DNA of 35,008 bases, taken from NCBI GenBank assembly GCA_017495105.1, contig JAFEIL010000169.1, positions 1-35,008 of the forward strand. Reading direction: 5' to 3'. The first letter of the stretch is position 1. The number at the start of each line of letters is the position of its first letter. This document shows, piece after piece, positions 9,401 through 17,807 of this stretch. The position numbers and the translations under genes were made by a program. The notes beneath the pieces were generated by a model. It was not told the DNA's origin, searched no databases, and saw nothing but the letters and a program-made list of their open reading frames with translations. Origin of the DNA: Emticicia sp. GTDB lineage: Bacteria > Bacteroidota > Bacteroidia > Cytophagales > Spirosomataceae.

Positions 9401-9872
9401 TGCGGCTATCAAACCAGGTGCTTCACCAATGGATGAATATATGGAGTCGCTTTTTGGTGGAAATCGAAACAATGGACGAAATGTTTTCAATTATAACTCA
9501 ACTGTTCAGTGTGTACGTTGCCACAATATGGGGAGTGAAGGTGGTTCGGTTGGGCCAAATCTTGCTAAAATTGGTGGTATATTGAGCCGTGAGCAAATCC
9601 TTCAAGCACTCATTGAACCTAGTGCAAGACTTTCGCCGGGTTATGGAACGGTTTCTTTGAAACTAAAAGACGGACAGGAAGTGACAGGAACATTGGCCAA
9701 AGAAAATGCTGAAGAATTGGTGATTACGACTTCCGATGCAGAGCCTTTGGTGATTCCAGTTTCACGCATTGCCAAACGTGAAAATATGCCATCGAGTATG
9801 CCGCCAATGGGCACTTTACTAACAAAACGAGAAATTCGTGATGTAGTAGAATTTTTATCGGGTTTGAAATAA
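6471..9872 (+). CDS. PVC-type heme lipoprotein: sugar-dehydrogenase-like propeller, HEAT repeats, cytochrome c
   Basis: 1133-residue lipoprotein; the lipobox I-V-S-C puts the acylated cysteine at C24. Residues about 55-480 form a PQQ/NHL-like beta-propeller of the kind called PVC-type membrane-bound dehydrogenase (for example G-P-D-G-R-I-Y-W-N and G-P-D-G-A-L-Y-A-A-D-W). Residues about 500-960 are tandem HEAT-like helical repeats. The last 120 residues are a TIGR02603-like heme domain, with C-V-R-C-H at 1014-1018 binding one c-type heme. The family is abundant in Planctomycetes and Cytophagales; its substrate is not established, but the fold suggests oxidation of sugars or alcohols with electrons passed to the attached heme. 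It is first of a same-strand group with the sulfatase and isomerase. ATG 6471 is set by the signal peptide. Confidence 0.85.
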   Translation: MILSKLLKSKLVLATASTILIVSCVKFGKKEKPLVINEDPTKVVAKAKEIREKTSAKVIDGIQMTLWASDSLAPDPVAMSIDDQGRVYLIRTNRQKNSEFDIRGHRDWMTESIGLQTVEDRRAFLRKTFAPEKSKENEWLKDLNEDGSHDWHDLAIEKDEVWRLEDTNGDGIADKSMRVLNDFFEEITDVAGGLLVRGKEMFIGIAPDLWQVKDTDGDGIFDKKTSISHGYGVHIGFGGHGMSGVTEGPDGRIYWNIGDIGANITTADGKKFEHPNSGIIARSNPDGSDFEIFAAGLRNTHEFVFDEYGNLISSDNDGDHPGESERLVHVVEGSDAGWRSNWQYGKYTDPKNNKFNVWMDEKLSKPRWDGQAAYIIPPIMNFHNGPTGMVYNPGTALGSDWKNKYFLVEFVGTPTRSHIWSFGLKPKGASFVLDGEKDVVSGILPTGIKFGPDGALYAADWINGWDTKNYGRVWKLDVTKDKNDFEALRKETKRLIQLDYTAQTDDMLYSLLSNVDQRIRQKAQFELASRGQKGFAQFTKAIAQTSNQLARVHGIWGVGQLTRQNKNFASPLLPLLKDKDEEIIAQAAKIIGDVKLETAGSELIPLLKSKNPRIQFYAAEALGRIAYQDAVSPLIQMLDVNNDEDVYLRHAGVLALSRIGKVEPIVALANNPSKALRTAAVLVLRRLKNDNIALFLNDKDEYIVTEAARGINDDLSIPAALPALAASLAETRFTSEPLLRRAINAALRVGSTKELDLLIAFSTRTDIKDNIKAEALATLGTWGNPSVLDRVDGRYRGVLIRDGALVKTKIKPFISNFLKDTNAETLVTMASLLSELNIAEYNNELANIYNNSDNAKVRAAVLPALNKLKYAELEAVIKKGIDDKDESVRTVALSLLNNDNVSKESLPTLVQTIFTKGGVREQQQILVVLGKLTIDKTQTILAGLIDQLKEKQLSPNVSLELKEAVEASGSEALKTKIAAIKPGASPMDEYMESLFGGNRNNGRNVFNYNSTVQCVRCHNMGSEGGSVGPNLAKIGGILSREQILQALIEPSARLSPGYGTVSLKLKDGQEVTGTLAKENAEELVITTSDAEPLVIPVSRIAKRENMPSSMPPMGTLLTKREIRDVVEFLSGLK

Positions 9873-9890
9873 AGCAGTTATCGAAAACTT

Positions 9891-9923
9891 AGATTTGACA
9901 ACTTTCAAAAAGTTGTCAAATCT
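9891..9923 (+). terminator. Hairpin between the heme lipoprotein and sulfatase genes
   Basis: Arms 9891-9905 and 9909-9923 are perfectly complementary over 15 bases with a 3-base loop, followed by a T-rich stretch. It could end or attenuate transcription before the sulfatase start at 9945, lowering expression of the two downstream genes. Confidence 0.6.
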
Positions 9924-9944
9924 ATCTATTTTAATAGAGTTCCC

Positions 9945-11603
9945 ATGAAGAACGCAATAAAAGCCAATATTTTACTCAAAAATATCCTGTTTTTTGTATT
10001 AACTATCTCTGTTTCAACTGCTTTCATTTTCAAGAAAACAGAAACAAAGTCTCAGCCAAACATTCTTTGGATAACTTGTGAAGATATGTCGCCACATTTA
10101 GGGAGTTTTGGTGAAAAAGTTGCTAAAACGCCAAATCTTGATCAATTGGCAAAAGAAGGTGTGCGTTATACCAATGTTTTTTCGACGGCTGGTGTTTGTG
10201 CTCCAAGCCGCAATGCTATTATTACAGGTATGTACCAAACTTCTACTGGCGGTATGCACATGCGAACATCACCTTTGGTTACTACATTTACTTCTATTTC
10301 GGCCTATTCTGCTTTGGTTCCTGAAAGTGTTCGCTGTTTTCCCGAGTTTTTAAGAAAGCAAGGATATTATTGTACTAATAATAATAAACAAGATTATCAG
10401 TTTGCCCCACCACAAACCGTTTGGGATGAAAGCGGAACGCCACTCGACCCTAAAAAGGCCGATTGGCGAGGTAGAAAAGATAAAAATCAGCCTTTTTTTT
10501 CGGTTATAAATTTGACAATTACACATGAATCTCAGGTATTTTCTAAAGGAAAAGAGCCTTTATTGGTTAGACCTGAGGATGTAGAAGTGCCTTCGTATTA
10601 TCCTGATAATGAAATAATTAGAACTGATATTGCCCGTTTTCTGACAAATGTGCAACTCATGGATAAACAAGTTGGCGGAATTATTCAGAAACTAAAAGAT
10701 GATGGACTTTACGACAACACAATTATTTTCTTTTATAGCGATCACGGCGATGGTCTCCCTTTTGTAAAACGAGAACTATATGATAGAGGTTTAAAAGTGC
10801 CAATGATTATTCGTTTTCCGAATGCTGAAAAGGCTGGAACTGTTGATAAACAACTAATTAGCTTTGTTGATTTAGCTCCCACAATCCTTTCATTAGCAAA
10901 TATTCCAGTTCCTGAATATATACAAGGGCAAGCATTTTTGGGAAATCAAAAGGCCAAAATGCCAAGAAAATATATTTATGCCGCCAGAGATAGAATGGAT
11001 ACAGAATATGACAGAGTAAGAGCAGTAAGCGATGGACGATATAAATACCTAAAAAATTATATGCCCGAAAAACCTTACTATCAAGATATTGAATATCGCT
11101 TAGGCCAAAAAAGCATGAAAGAGATTTTGAGACTTCGTGATGAAGGAAAATTGAATGAACAGCAAATGTATTGGTTCAGAAAAAGCAAACCTAAGGAAGA
11201 GCTTTTCGATACAAAAACTGACCCAAATGAATACTTAAACTTAGTGAATAATCCCAAATACCAAGCAAAATTGGTTGAATTGCGAGCAAAACACCAAGAA
11301 TGGCTAAATAAATACGGTGATTTGGGTGCAATTCCTGAAAAAGAATTATTGGCTAAATGGTGGAATGGAAAAAACCAAGCTCCACAAACAAGTCCTCCTT
11401 TTATTAGTAAGGAAGGCAGTAAAGTTTCAATCAATTGTACAAATAAAGGAGCGTCAATTGGTTATAAAAAACATTGGAATGACAAGTCGTGGGAGGTCTA
11501 CTCAAAGCCCTTCAATGTTTCAAATGACGATTCTTTGTATGTTTTGGCTCATCGAATTGGCTATTTGCCAAGTCAGATTGTTAGAATGAAAGTAAGTTAT
11601 TAA
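9945..11603 (+). CDS. Type I sulfatase, exported
   Basis: 552 residues of the alkaline-phosphatase-like sulfatase family, which hydrolyse sulfate esters of glycans. The formylglycine site is C85-A-P-S-R, the classical C-x-P-S-R cysteine type, needing a maturase (FGE or anSME) not encoded here. The metal site is visible as W-I-T-C-E-D-M near residue 42, in place of the more common D-D-x, and as S-D-H-G-D further on. An N-terminal hydrophobic segment (about 10-30) indicates export by Sec. The C-terminal 60 residues form a beta-rich extension (K-W-W-N-G-K onward). The exact sulfate ester is not predictable. It lies 72 bases after the heme lipoprotein, with a hairpin between, and 30 bases before the isomerase gene, suggesting one operon with partial read-through. 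Confidence 0.9.
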   Translation: MKNAIKANILLKNILFFVLTISVSTAFIFKKTETKSQPNILWITCEDMSPHLGSFGEKVAKTPNLDQLAKEGVRYTNVFSTAGVCAPSRNAIITGMYQTSTGGMHMRTSPLVTTFTSISAYSALVPESVRCFPEFLRKQGYYCTNNNKQDYQFAPPQTVWDESGTPLDPKKADWRGRKDKNQPFFSVINLTITHESQVFSKGKEPLLVRPEDVEVPSYYPDNEIIRTDIARFLTNVQLMDKQVGGIIQKLKDDGLYDNTIIFFYSDHGDGLPFVKRELYDRGLKVPMIIRFPNAEKAGTVDKQLISFVDLAPTILSLANIPVPEYIQGQAFLGNQKAKMPRKYIYAARDRMDTEYDRVRAVSDGRYKYLKNYMPEKPYYQDIEYRLGQKSMKEILRLRDEGKLNEQQMYWFRKSKPKEELFDTKTDPNEYLNLVNNPKYQAKLVELRAKHQEWLNKYGDLGAIPEKELLAKWWNGKNQAPQTSPPFISKEGSKVSINCTNKGASIGYKKHWNDKSWEVYSKPFNVSNDDSLYVLAHRIGYLPSQIVRMKVSY

Positions 11604-11633
11604 ATTATTATCTGTTTAACCAAATCGTTTACT

Positions 11634-12641
11634 ATGAAAAATCAACTTTCTCGTCGTGGTTTTATGACAATTGCACCAATGGCTACCCTTGGCTTGGTGT
11701 TGAGCAAACGCTCTACTAATTGGCTCGATAAACCTAATTCAAAATTTAATGGTGTACAGATTGGGGCAATCACGTACTCATTCAGAAGTATGCCCCATGA
11801 TATTGACCAATTGTTGCAGTTTTGCATTGATTGTAATGTAAGTGCCATCGAAATGATGGGTGACCCTGCCGAAGATTTTGCAGGAAAACCTAAAAATCCT
11901 AATCCTTACAGAATGGGGCCTCCGCCACGTCAAACGGCTGGTCAGCCATCACAACGCCCGCAAATGACTGAAGAACAAAAAACTCAGATGGCTGAATATA
12001 ACAAAAGTGTTGCGGCATGGCGTGAAACTACCTCAATGGATAAATTCAAGGAAATTCGTAAGAAATTTAACGATGCGGGTGTAACAATTTATGCGTTTAA
12101 GCCAAATGCTTTTGGGGCAAATAACTCAGATGCTGAAATTGAATATGGAATGAAGGCTGCCAAAGCTCTCGGTGCAAATTCGGTGACGGTTGAGCTTCCG
12201 ACTAATTCAGCTCAAACTAGGCGTTTGGGTGATTTGGGAGCCAAAAATAAGGTTTATGTTGGATATCATGCTCATTTACAGGCAACAGATAGCCTTTGGG
12301 ATGAAGCCTTGAGTCAATCGCCCTATAACTCGCTTAATCTTGATTGTGGACACTACATTGCGGTAGGTGGAAAGAATACAAAAGAGTCATTATTAGCACT
12401 AATCGAAGCAAAACATGACCGTATTACGAGTATGCACATCAAAGACCGGACAGCTGATGGAAAAGGAAATTTAGCATGGGGCAATGGTGACACTCCACTC
12501 AAAGAAATTTTGACTTTAATGAAAACTAAGAAATACAAGTTTCCTGCAACAGTTGAATTAGAATATGACATTCCAGAAGGCTCAAATGCTGTGAAAGAGG
12601 TCGCCAAATGTGTAGCTTATGCAAAGGGGTTGTTATCTTGA
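11634..12641 (+). CDS. Tat-exported sugar phosphate isomerase/epimerase-like TIM barrel
   Basis: 335-residue member of the xylose isomerase-like AP-endonuclease-2 superfamily. The N-terminus S-R-R-G-F-M followed by a hydrophobic stretch is a twin-arginine signal, so it acts in the periplasm despite the family name. Likely metal ligands sit on barrel strands: E in V-T-V-E-L-P, D and H in L-D-C-G-H, H in M-H-I-K-D, and E in V-E-L-E-Y-D. Relatives work on keto-sugars as isomerases, epimerases or lyases; the exact reaction here is unknown. Residues 84-112 form a Pro/Gln/Arg-rich insert (G-P-P-P-R-Q) absent from typical members. Last gene of its group and followed by a terminator. A second, divergent paralogue lies at 21466-22392. 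Confidence 0.85.
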   Translation: MKNQLSRRGFMTIAPMATLGLVLSKRSTNWLDKPNSKFNGVQIGAITYSFRSMPHDIDQLLQFCIDCNVSAIEMMGDPAEDFAGKPKNPNPYRMGPPPRQTAGQPSQRPQMTEEQKTQMAEYNKSVAAWRETTSMDKFKEIRKKFNDAGVTIYAFKPNAFGANNSDAEIEYGMKAAKALGANSVTVELPTNSAQTRRLGDLGAKNKVYVGYHAHLQATDSLWDEALSQSPYNSLNLDCGHYIAVGGKNTKESLLALIEAKHDRITSMHIKDRTADGKGNLAWGNGDTPLKEILTLMKTKKYKFPATVELEYDIPEGSNAVKEVAKCVAYAKGLLS

Positions 12642-12669
12642 TGAGAATATTTGTTTAATATGCCATCTG

Positions 12670-12696
12670 TAGGAACGTCCAATTTTGACGTTCCTA
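12670..12696. terminator. Bidirectional terminator between convergent genes
   Basis: Perfect 10-base stem TAGGAACGTC / GACGTTCCTA with a 7-base loop, followed on the plus strand by TAAATTTTTC. It sits between the stops of the isomerase (12641) and the minus-strand FG-GAP gene (12705), so it probably serves both. Confidence 0.75.
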
Positions 12697-12704
12697 TAAA
12701 TTTT

Positions 12705-14231
12705 TCACCTTAAATTATTCGACAAAACCAATATTGCAGTATCTTTTTTAGATTCATTGATTCTTCCACGTTTTTTTCTGTCGAAATTGCCCAGTACAAT
12801 ATCTTCATCGCCATCGGCATCGAGGTCGGCGGCATCCATTACGAGCCAATTTCCTGCGTTTACTTCTTTGATTGACGTGGCTGAAAGAGTAAATTTTCCT
12901 TTATTTTCGAGGTAAACAAAGCCTTCTTTTGGTTGATTTTTGAAGTCAGGAAAATAGGCAATCGTAGCAATATCTATATCTCCATCTTTATCAAAATCAC
13001 GAGCTAATGCCTTGAAACAGCCATTGATTGGATAGAAAAATGCTTGTTTGTAGTTATTTTTGCCATCATTCAAATAGCCATAAACTCCGTGATAAGGTTT
13101 GAGCACATGAGTAGTATAATCGGCATTATCACCACTGGTATATAGAAAGTCTTTGTGACCATCTTTATTCAAATCAACTAATTCAAAAAAAGAAGAGCCA
13201 TAAATTGGCGGAAATCTAAGTATTTCTTTTGTATCAAACTGTCCATTTCCTTTATTCGTAAACAGAAAAATGCCTTCTTGTGCTTGGGCGAAAAGTACCC
13301 AAATGTCGGGTAAACCATCTTTGTTTACATCATCAATATATGCCTTTATTGCACCTGGAAATGGCCTAATTATTTGCTCTTGAAATTTATTATCTCCCAA
13401 ATTTCTTTGCCATGTCAAACTGCCATTTTTATTGCCATAACCACAAATGAGCTGGTCGATGCGTCCATCTTTGTCTAAATCGACTGAAATGCTTTGCACG
13501 GGGCGAGTAAGATTTTTGAGAAGCATTCCCGTATTTTTGAATTTGTTTTTTCCATTAAAATCAAAACTGTGAAGTGAGCCTTTAGCTAAATCATTAGGAT
13601 TCAAGATTTCGATATTCGTAAAATATCCAGTTTGATTTCCTGCTTTTTGAAGTATATTTCCAAAATCAATATCAACTATTGTTTCTTTTACTTTTTGAGC
13701 CAAAATAGTTGCTGCTTTTTTATCAAAAATACTCAGCATAGAATCACTAGCGGCGTAAATTTTCTGGTTGATACTATCAATTTTTATGTAAGTAAGCGAT
13801 GGAAAACTACTTTGTGGAATCGAAATTGGTTTCACCGAAAATAAATCAGAAATTGCCAAAATTTGCTCACGACCTTGACTTGGTAATTTTTCGGGAGCAT
13901 TTTCTTCATAAAAAGCTATAATTTTAGCCCAATCTTCGGGAGTGACGCTCGCAACGCTCTCAAATTTTCCATCAGCACCTTTTTGAATATCGGGATATAC
14001 TTCGCCGTTGACAATTTGTAAACCCATTTGTTGAGCCATTATGGGCATAATATTATTTTTCCAAGTTGTTTTATCAAGCAAACTTGGTTCGGGGAAAAGG
14101 TGGCACGAAGCACAATAAGTTTGAGCTAGTTTTTCACCTTCTGATTGTTTATTGCAACTTAGTGTAAGTAATAAACTGATGAATGGCAAACAAGAAATTA
14201 ATCGAAAAATATTTATGTTTGGAGTTCTCAA
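12705..14231 (-). CDS. FG-GAP/VCBS repeat lipoprotein with N-terminal c-type heme site
   Basis: 508 residues. The lipobox L-T-L-S-C gives acylated C26, and C-A-S-C-H at 40-44 is a heme-binding motif in a short cytochrome-like segment (about 30-110). The rest is an FG-GAP propeller with repeated calcium loops such as D-L-D-K-D-G-R-I-D, D-V-N-K-D-G-L-P-D and D-L-D-A-D-G-D-E-D. Such propellers bind glycans or proteins. Fusion to a heme suggests electron transfer coupled to a bound partner, but the function is not established. The start is a TTG: an in-frame TAA two codons upstream (14235-14237) rules out any longer form, and no ATG follows before the heme. The TTG overlaps the TGA of the GH5 gene (TTGA), implying translational coupling and a shared operon. 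Confidence 0.82.
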   Translation of the reverse strand: MRTPNINIFRLISCLPFISLLLTLSCNKQSEGEKLAQTYCASCHLFPEPSLLDKTTWKNNIMPIMAQQMGLQIVNGEVYPDIQKGADGKFESVASVTPEDWAKIIAFYEENAPEKLPSQGREQILAISDLFSVKPISIPQSSFPSLTYIKIDSINQKIYAASDSMLSIFDKKAATILAQKVKETIVDIDFGNILQKAGNQTGYFTNIEILNPNDLAKGSLHSFDFNGKNKFKNTGMLLKNLTRPVQSISVDLDKDGRIDQLICGYGNKNGSLTWQRNLGDNKFQEQIIRPFPGAIKAYIDDVNKDGLPDIWVLFAQAQEGIFLFTNKGNGQFDTKEILRFPPIYGSSFFELVDLNKDGHKDFLYTSGDNADYTTHVLKPYHGVYGYLNDGKNNYKQAFFYPINGCFKALARDFDKDGDIDIATIAYFPDFKNQPKEGFVYLENKGKFTLSATSIKEVNAGNWLVMDAADLDADGDEDIVLGNFDRKKRGRINESKKDTAILVLSNNLR

Positions 14232-15958
14232 ATCTTAACTACTTTTTTTGTCGTGATACCATTTTTTTCGTACAAAACCAAAATATAGCTGCCCGATGGA
14301 ATTGTCTGCAAAGATACACTGAGTAAGCTTTCGTTGATGATGGTTTTTCTTAAAATTATGTTACCTTTTTGGTCAATTAATTCTAAACTTTGGATAGCCT
14401 TTAAAGCCGAAATCGTGAGAATATCCTCGATTGGATTAGGGTAAATATAAATATTTGATTCTTTTTCAGTGGCAAGAGGGGTGGAGTTGTCGATTATTTC
14501 TTCAATTTTTATCGAAGAAATACTGATATTTGCAACCGTTGTTCCCATATCAAAGCTCATTCGAGCGGCTAAATCGCTTGGTTCATTCATTACGAAAGTA
14601 TATGCAAACTCCTTTTCTTTTGTGCCGAAAGTTAAGTTGCTGTATCCAGAATAGCTATTGTAAGGCGAAGCATTTTTGCCAATATAGTTTGTCACCGAAA
14701 CATCTTTGTCGGCTTTTGCTTTTATGCTTATTAAATATCTTTTTTTGTTTAAAATCGGAATATTGGCTTTAGTCAATTGAACATGCCAACCATCTTTTGA
14801 AGCGGTTTCTACATCAATATTCAAACCATTATTTCTTGAAAGTGTAGCCGATGAATTAGTTTGTACACCCAAATTCCAACCATCGTTGGTACTAAAATCA
14901 CTTTGATAAAGTATTTTTGATGGTAAAACCTTGGCACTTGACATGGTATTTTTTATCAAAGCATCTACCAATTTTGTATTGTATTGTTGCGTTGCTGGGG
15001 TGTAAATGCCAAAACCTGCACTAAATTCCCAATAGGCCCAACTGAAACCTTGTTCTTCAAACCAACGAGCCAAAAAAGTAGTCCATTTTACCCTACTTTC
15101 GATGTCGGCTTTGCTGTAAGCTCCAAATTCTCCAATATGAACTGGAATATTTTTTTGTTTGGCGAGGGTGTTCAAGTAGTCAAATTCTGAAATTACTTGA
15201 TTCCTTTCAAGAGCCAAATCTTCCCAAATCGTGCCAAGCCAATTTTGAGCCTCACTACCTACCCATTCTGCTCCTTGATGTGTAAAATTGAAAGGATTAT
15301 AATAATGAACAGTCAAAATTATATTTTTATCATCAGGAATTTTAAGACTTGGAACTCCGCTAAGTCCACCATAATTAGCTGTTCCCATCAAAACTGCCCT
15401 TGTTAGATTTGTCTTACGAATACTTTTTAAAGCATCAGAAAAAAAGGTGTTCCAAAGGTCAGGCGTTAGATTTGTGTTAGGTTCGTTCATGACCTCAAAC
15501 AGCAGTTTTTGGTCATAATCCTTAAAAAAAGCTGCAATTTGCTCCCATTGGCTAATAAATCGAGGTTTTGTTTTTTCGGGATTTGCAAAAACCTCTTCGT
15601 GGTGATGCATATTGATAATCACATATAATTTACTTGAATAAGCCTTATCAATAACATATTTTATTCTTGCTAGAAAAGCGGGGTTTATCGTATAAGGCTC
15701 AGTTTGAGAAGATCGTGCGGCTATATCCCAACGAATCGGAATTCTGACGTGGTTGAAACCCAATTGGGCGATTCGCTCAAAATAATCATCTTTGAAAGGG
15801 TTTCCCCATTCTGTTTCAGTGGGAGCTTCAAACATATTGCCCATATTTATTCCTCGACCTAATTTTTTGTTTAGGTCTTGAATCGAAAGGTTTTGAGAAT
15901 GAAGTGGTTGTGAGAGGCTTAGAAAAATAATGGTGATAAGGAAATTGTTGAAATTCAT
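14228..15958 (-). CDS. GH5 family endoglycanase with carbohydrate-binding module and T9SS sorting domain
   Basis: 576 residues. A signal peptide ends near residue 22 (L-H-S-Q). A GH5 TIM barrel spans about 25-340: acid/base E159 in M-N-E-P and nucleophile E277 in H-I-G-E-F-G, with H-Y-Y-N-P upstream. These enzymes hydrolyse beta-linked polysaccharides (cellulose, mannan, beta-glucan); the subfamily is not assignable by eye. Residues about 350-490 look like a beta-sandwich CBM of the CBM4/9 kind. The last 75 or so residues (from I-Y-P-N-P) are a type A C-terminal domain for type IX secretion, ending in K-V-V-K-I, so the enzyme should be cell-surface-anchored or released. First gene of a two-gene operon with its own promoter. 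Confidence 0.92.
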   Translation of the reverse strand: MNFNNFLITIIFLSLSQPLHSQNLSIQDLNKKLGRGINMGNMFEAPTETEWGNPFKDDYFERIAQLGFNHVRIPIRWDIAARSSQTEPYTINPAFLARIKYVIDKAYSSKLYVIINMHHHEEVFANPEKTKPRFISQWEQIAAFFKDYDQKLLFEVMNEPNTNLTPDLWNTFFSDALKSIRKTNLTRAVLMGTANYGGLSGVPSLKIPDDKNIILTVHYYNPFNFTHQGAEWVGSEAQNWLGTIWEDLALERNQVISEFDYLNTLAKQKNIPVHIGEFGAYSKADIESRVKWTTFLARWFEEQGFSWAYWEFSAGFGIYTPATQQYNTKLVDALIKNTMSSAKVLPSKILYQSDFSTNDGWNLGVQTNSSATLSRNNGLNIDVETASKDGWHVQLTKANIPILNKKRYLISIKAKADKDVSVTNYIGKNASPYNSYSGYSNLTFGTKEKEFAYTFVMNEPSDLAARMSFDMGTTVANISISSIKIEEIIDNSTPLATEKESNIYIYPNPIEDILTISALKAIQSLELIDQKGNIILRKTIINESLLSVSLQTIPSGSYILVLYEKNGITTKKVVKI

Positions 15959-15982
15959 TCTTTTATAGGTTGAATATTACTT

Positions 15983-16013
15983 CAAATTTAAACCTAATCT
16001 TGTGGATGTCAAA
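15983..16013 (-). promoter_or_regulatory. Promoter for the GH5 / FG-GAP-heme operon
   Basis: Minus strand: TTTG (16013-16010), 19 bases, TAAATTTG (15990-15983), exact to consensus. The GH5 ATG is at 15958, so the leader is about 15-20 bases. It lies just past the GMC terminator, which makes this a separate transcription unit. Confidence 0.65.
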
Positions 16014-16023
16014 TAAAATAAAA

Positions 16024-16055
16024 AGGAAGGCTTCGTTTCAAACGAAGCCTTTCCT
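16024..16055 (-). terminator. Terminator after the GMC oxidoreductase gene
   Basis: On the minus strand the stem AGGAAAGGCTTCG pairs with CGAAGCCTTCCT (one bulged base) around a short loop. The run TTTTTATTTTATTT follows immediately: a textbook intrinsic terminator about 20 bases past the stop. Confidence 0.85.
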
Positions 16056-16075
16056 AAAGATAATGAAAGAATAGA

Positions 16076-17791
16076 TTACAAATTCTTTTTCTTCAATTCG
16101 TTTACGGCAAAGTCAGCCGCACGAGCTGTAAGAGCCATGTATGTAAGCGAAGGGTTTACGCAAGATGCTGAAACCATCGCTGAGCCATCAGTAACAAAAA
16201 CGTTTTTCGCTCCCCAAACTTGGTTATTACCATTCAAAACAGAAGTTTTTGGATCACGACCCATGCGGGCAGTTCCCATTTCGTGAATAGCCATACCCAA
16301 ATATGAGCCACGGTCGTAGCCTTTTACGTTTTTCACTCCTGATTTTTCAAGCATTTCGATGGCATCGTTTTGCATATCGATACGCATTTTTTTCTCGTTT
16401 TCTTTCAATTCTGCATCAAAAACTGGTAATGGAAGTCCCCACTTATCTTTTTCGGTTGGGTGTAAATACACACGGTTTTCAAAGTACGGAAGTGTTTCAC
16501 CAAAGCCACCGAAGCCCATTGTCCAGTTGCCAGGTTTTGTTAATTCTTCTTTGAATTCTGCCCCGAAATTCAATTCAGCTACATTTCGTTGCCATCCTTG
16601 TCGGCTACCACCACCTTGATAACCAAAACCACGTATATAATCACGTTTGTCGGTGCCAATATTGCGGTAACGCGGTACGTAAATACCATTGGCACGGCGG
16701 CCAGAATAATATTTATCCAAGTCGCCCTCCCACTCGCCAGCAGCACCCGTGCGGAAATGGTGGTCCATCAAATTATGTCCGAGTTGACCAGAATCATTGC
16801 CAAATCCATTCGGGAAACGCTCAGATTTTGAGTTGAGCATCAAGGTTGTAGAACCCAATGTACTTCCACAAACGAAGATGATTTTTGCATAAAACTCACG
16901 CACATCGAGTGTTTGAGTATCAACTATGCGAACACCCGTAGCTTTTTGAGTTTTAGCATCGAATAAAATTTCTTTAGCAACCGAATCTGGACGAAGCGTT
17001 AAGCGGCCAGTTTTGGCAGCAGGAGGCAATGTACAAGATTGTGTACTGAAATATGCACCAAATGGACAGCCTAATGCACATTTATTTCGATATTGACAGG
17101 CTGCACGACCAACACCAAGTTGCTCTTTGCGTGCTTCTGAAAGGTTGGCTACACGACCAATGGTCATCGTACGACCTGGGAATGTTTTTTCAAGACGTTT
17201 ACGCACTTCTTTTTCTACGCAATACATTTCCATTGGCGGTAAAAAATCGCTATCAGGCAATTGAGGTAAACCAAGTTTTTCGCCAGAAATACCTGCAATT
17301 TTTTCAACATAAGAATACCACGGAGCAATATCCTTGTATCGAATCGGCCAGTCAACTGCGATACCATCTTTTAGGTTTGCTTCAAAGTCTATATCGCTCA
17401 AACGATAGGATTGACGACCCCACATGATTGATTTTCCACCAACGATATTTGGTCTATACCAGTCGAAACGTTTTTCTTCTTTGTACAAAGCATCTGAATC
17501 GTTCATCCAGTATTTTTCGCTCATTTCGTTGTATGGATAATCACGAGCTAATTTTGGGTGACTTTCTTTTTGAGCTACTGTTAAACGTCCATTATATTGC
17601 GACTCCCACGGGGCTTTCATAGCGTTTTCGTAGCCTGTTACGTGTTCGAGTTGGCGACCTTTTTCGAGCATCAAAACTCGCATTCCTTTTTCGGTCAATT
17701 CTTTAGCTGCCCAACCGCCCGAAATACCTGAGCCGATTACTATAGCATCGTAAGTTTGGTCTTTAATTAAATCTATATTTAAGTTTGCCAT
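16076..17791 (-). CDS. GMC-family FAD oxidoreductase, probable Fe-S-containing sugar dehydrogenase subunit
   Basis: 571 residues. The FAD-binding Rossmann motif is G-S-G-I-S-G-G near residues 20-26, followed by the acidic residue in M-L-E-K-G. The catalytic pair is the His in H-E-M-G-T-A-R-M-G and the Asn in N-P-S-L-T-Y. Cysteines C232, C238 and C242 have the spacing C-x5-C-x3-C that I recall for the 3Fe-4S cluster of bacterial FAD glucose dehydrogenase catalytic subunits. It has no signal peptide, but the partner gene upstream (gluconate-2-dehydrogenase subunit 3) has a Tat signal, so the folded pair is probably exported together. Related complexes oxidise glucose, gluconate or glucosides (including at C3, giving 3-keto-glycosides). 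The usual cytochrome subunit is not adjacent. Confidence 0.9.
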   Translation of the reverse strand: MANLNIDLIKDQTYDAIVIGSGISGGWAAKELTEKGMRVLMLEKGRQLEHVTGYENAMKAPWESQYNGRLTVAQKESHPKLARDYPYNEMSEKYWMNDSDALYKEEKRFDWYRPNIVGGKSIMWGRQSYRLSDIDFEANLKDGIAVDWPIRYKDIAPWYSYVEKIAGISGEKLGLPQLPDSDFLPPMEMYCVEKEVRKRLEKTFPGRTMTIGRVANLSEARKEQLGVGRAACQYRNKCALGCPFGAYFSTQSCTLPPAAKTGRLTLRPDSVAKEILFDAKTQKATGVRIVDTQTLDVREFYAKIIFVCGSTLGSTTLMLNSKSERFPNGFGNDSGQLGHNLMDHHFRTGAAGEWEGDLDKYYSGRRANGIYVPRYRNIGTDKRDYIRGFGYQGGGSRQGWQRNVAELNFGAEFKEELTKPGNWTMGFGGFGETLPYFENRVYLHPTEKDKWGLPLPVFDAELKENEKKMRIDMQNDAIEMLEKSGVKNVKGYDRGSYLGMAIHEMGTARMGRDPKTSVLNGNNQVWGAKNVFVTDGSAMVSASCVNPSLTYMALTARAADFAVNELKKKNL

Positions 17792-17807
17792 TGTTTTAAA
17801 TTTGCAA

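Noticed and set aside
17053-17427. 124-residue open frame antisense to the GMC gene
   Set aside because: Overlaps the conserved GMC cysteine region on the other strand and has no recognisable features; a shadow frame.
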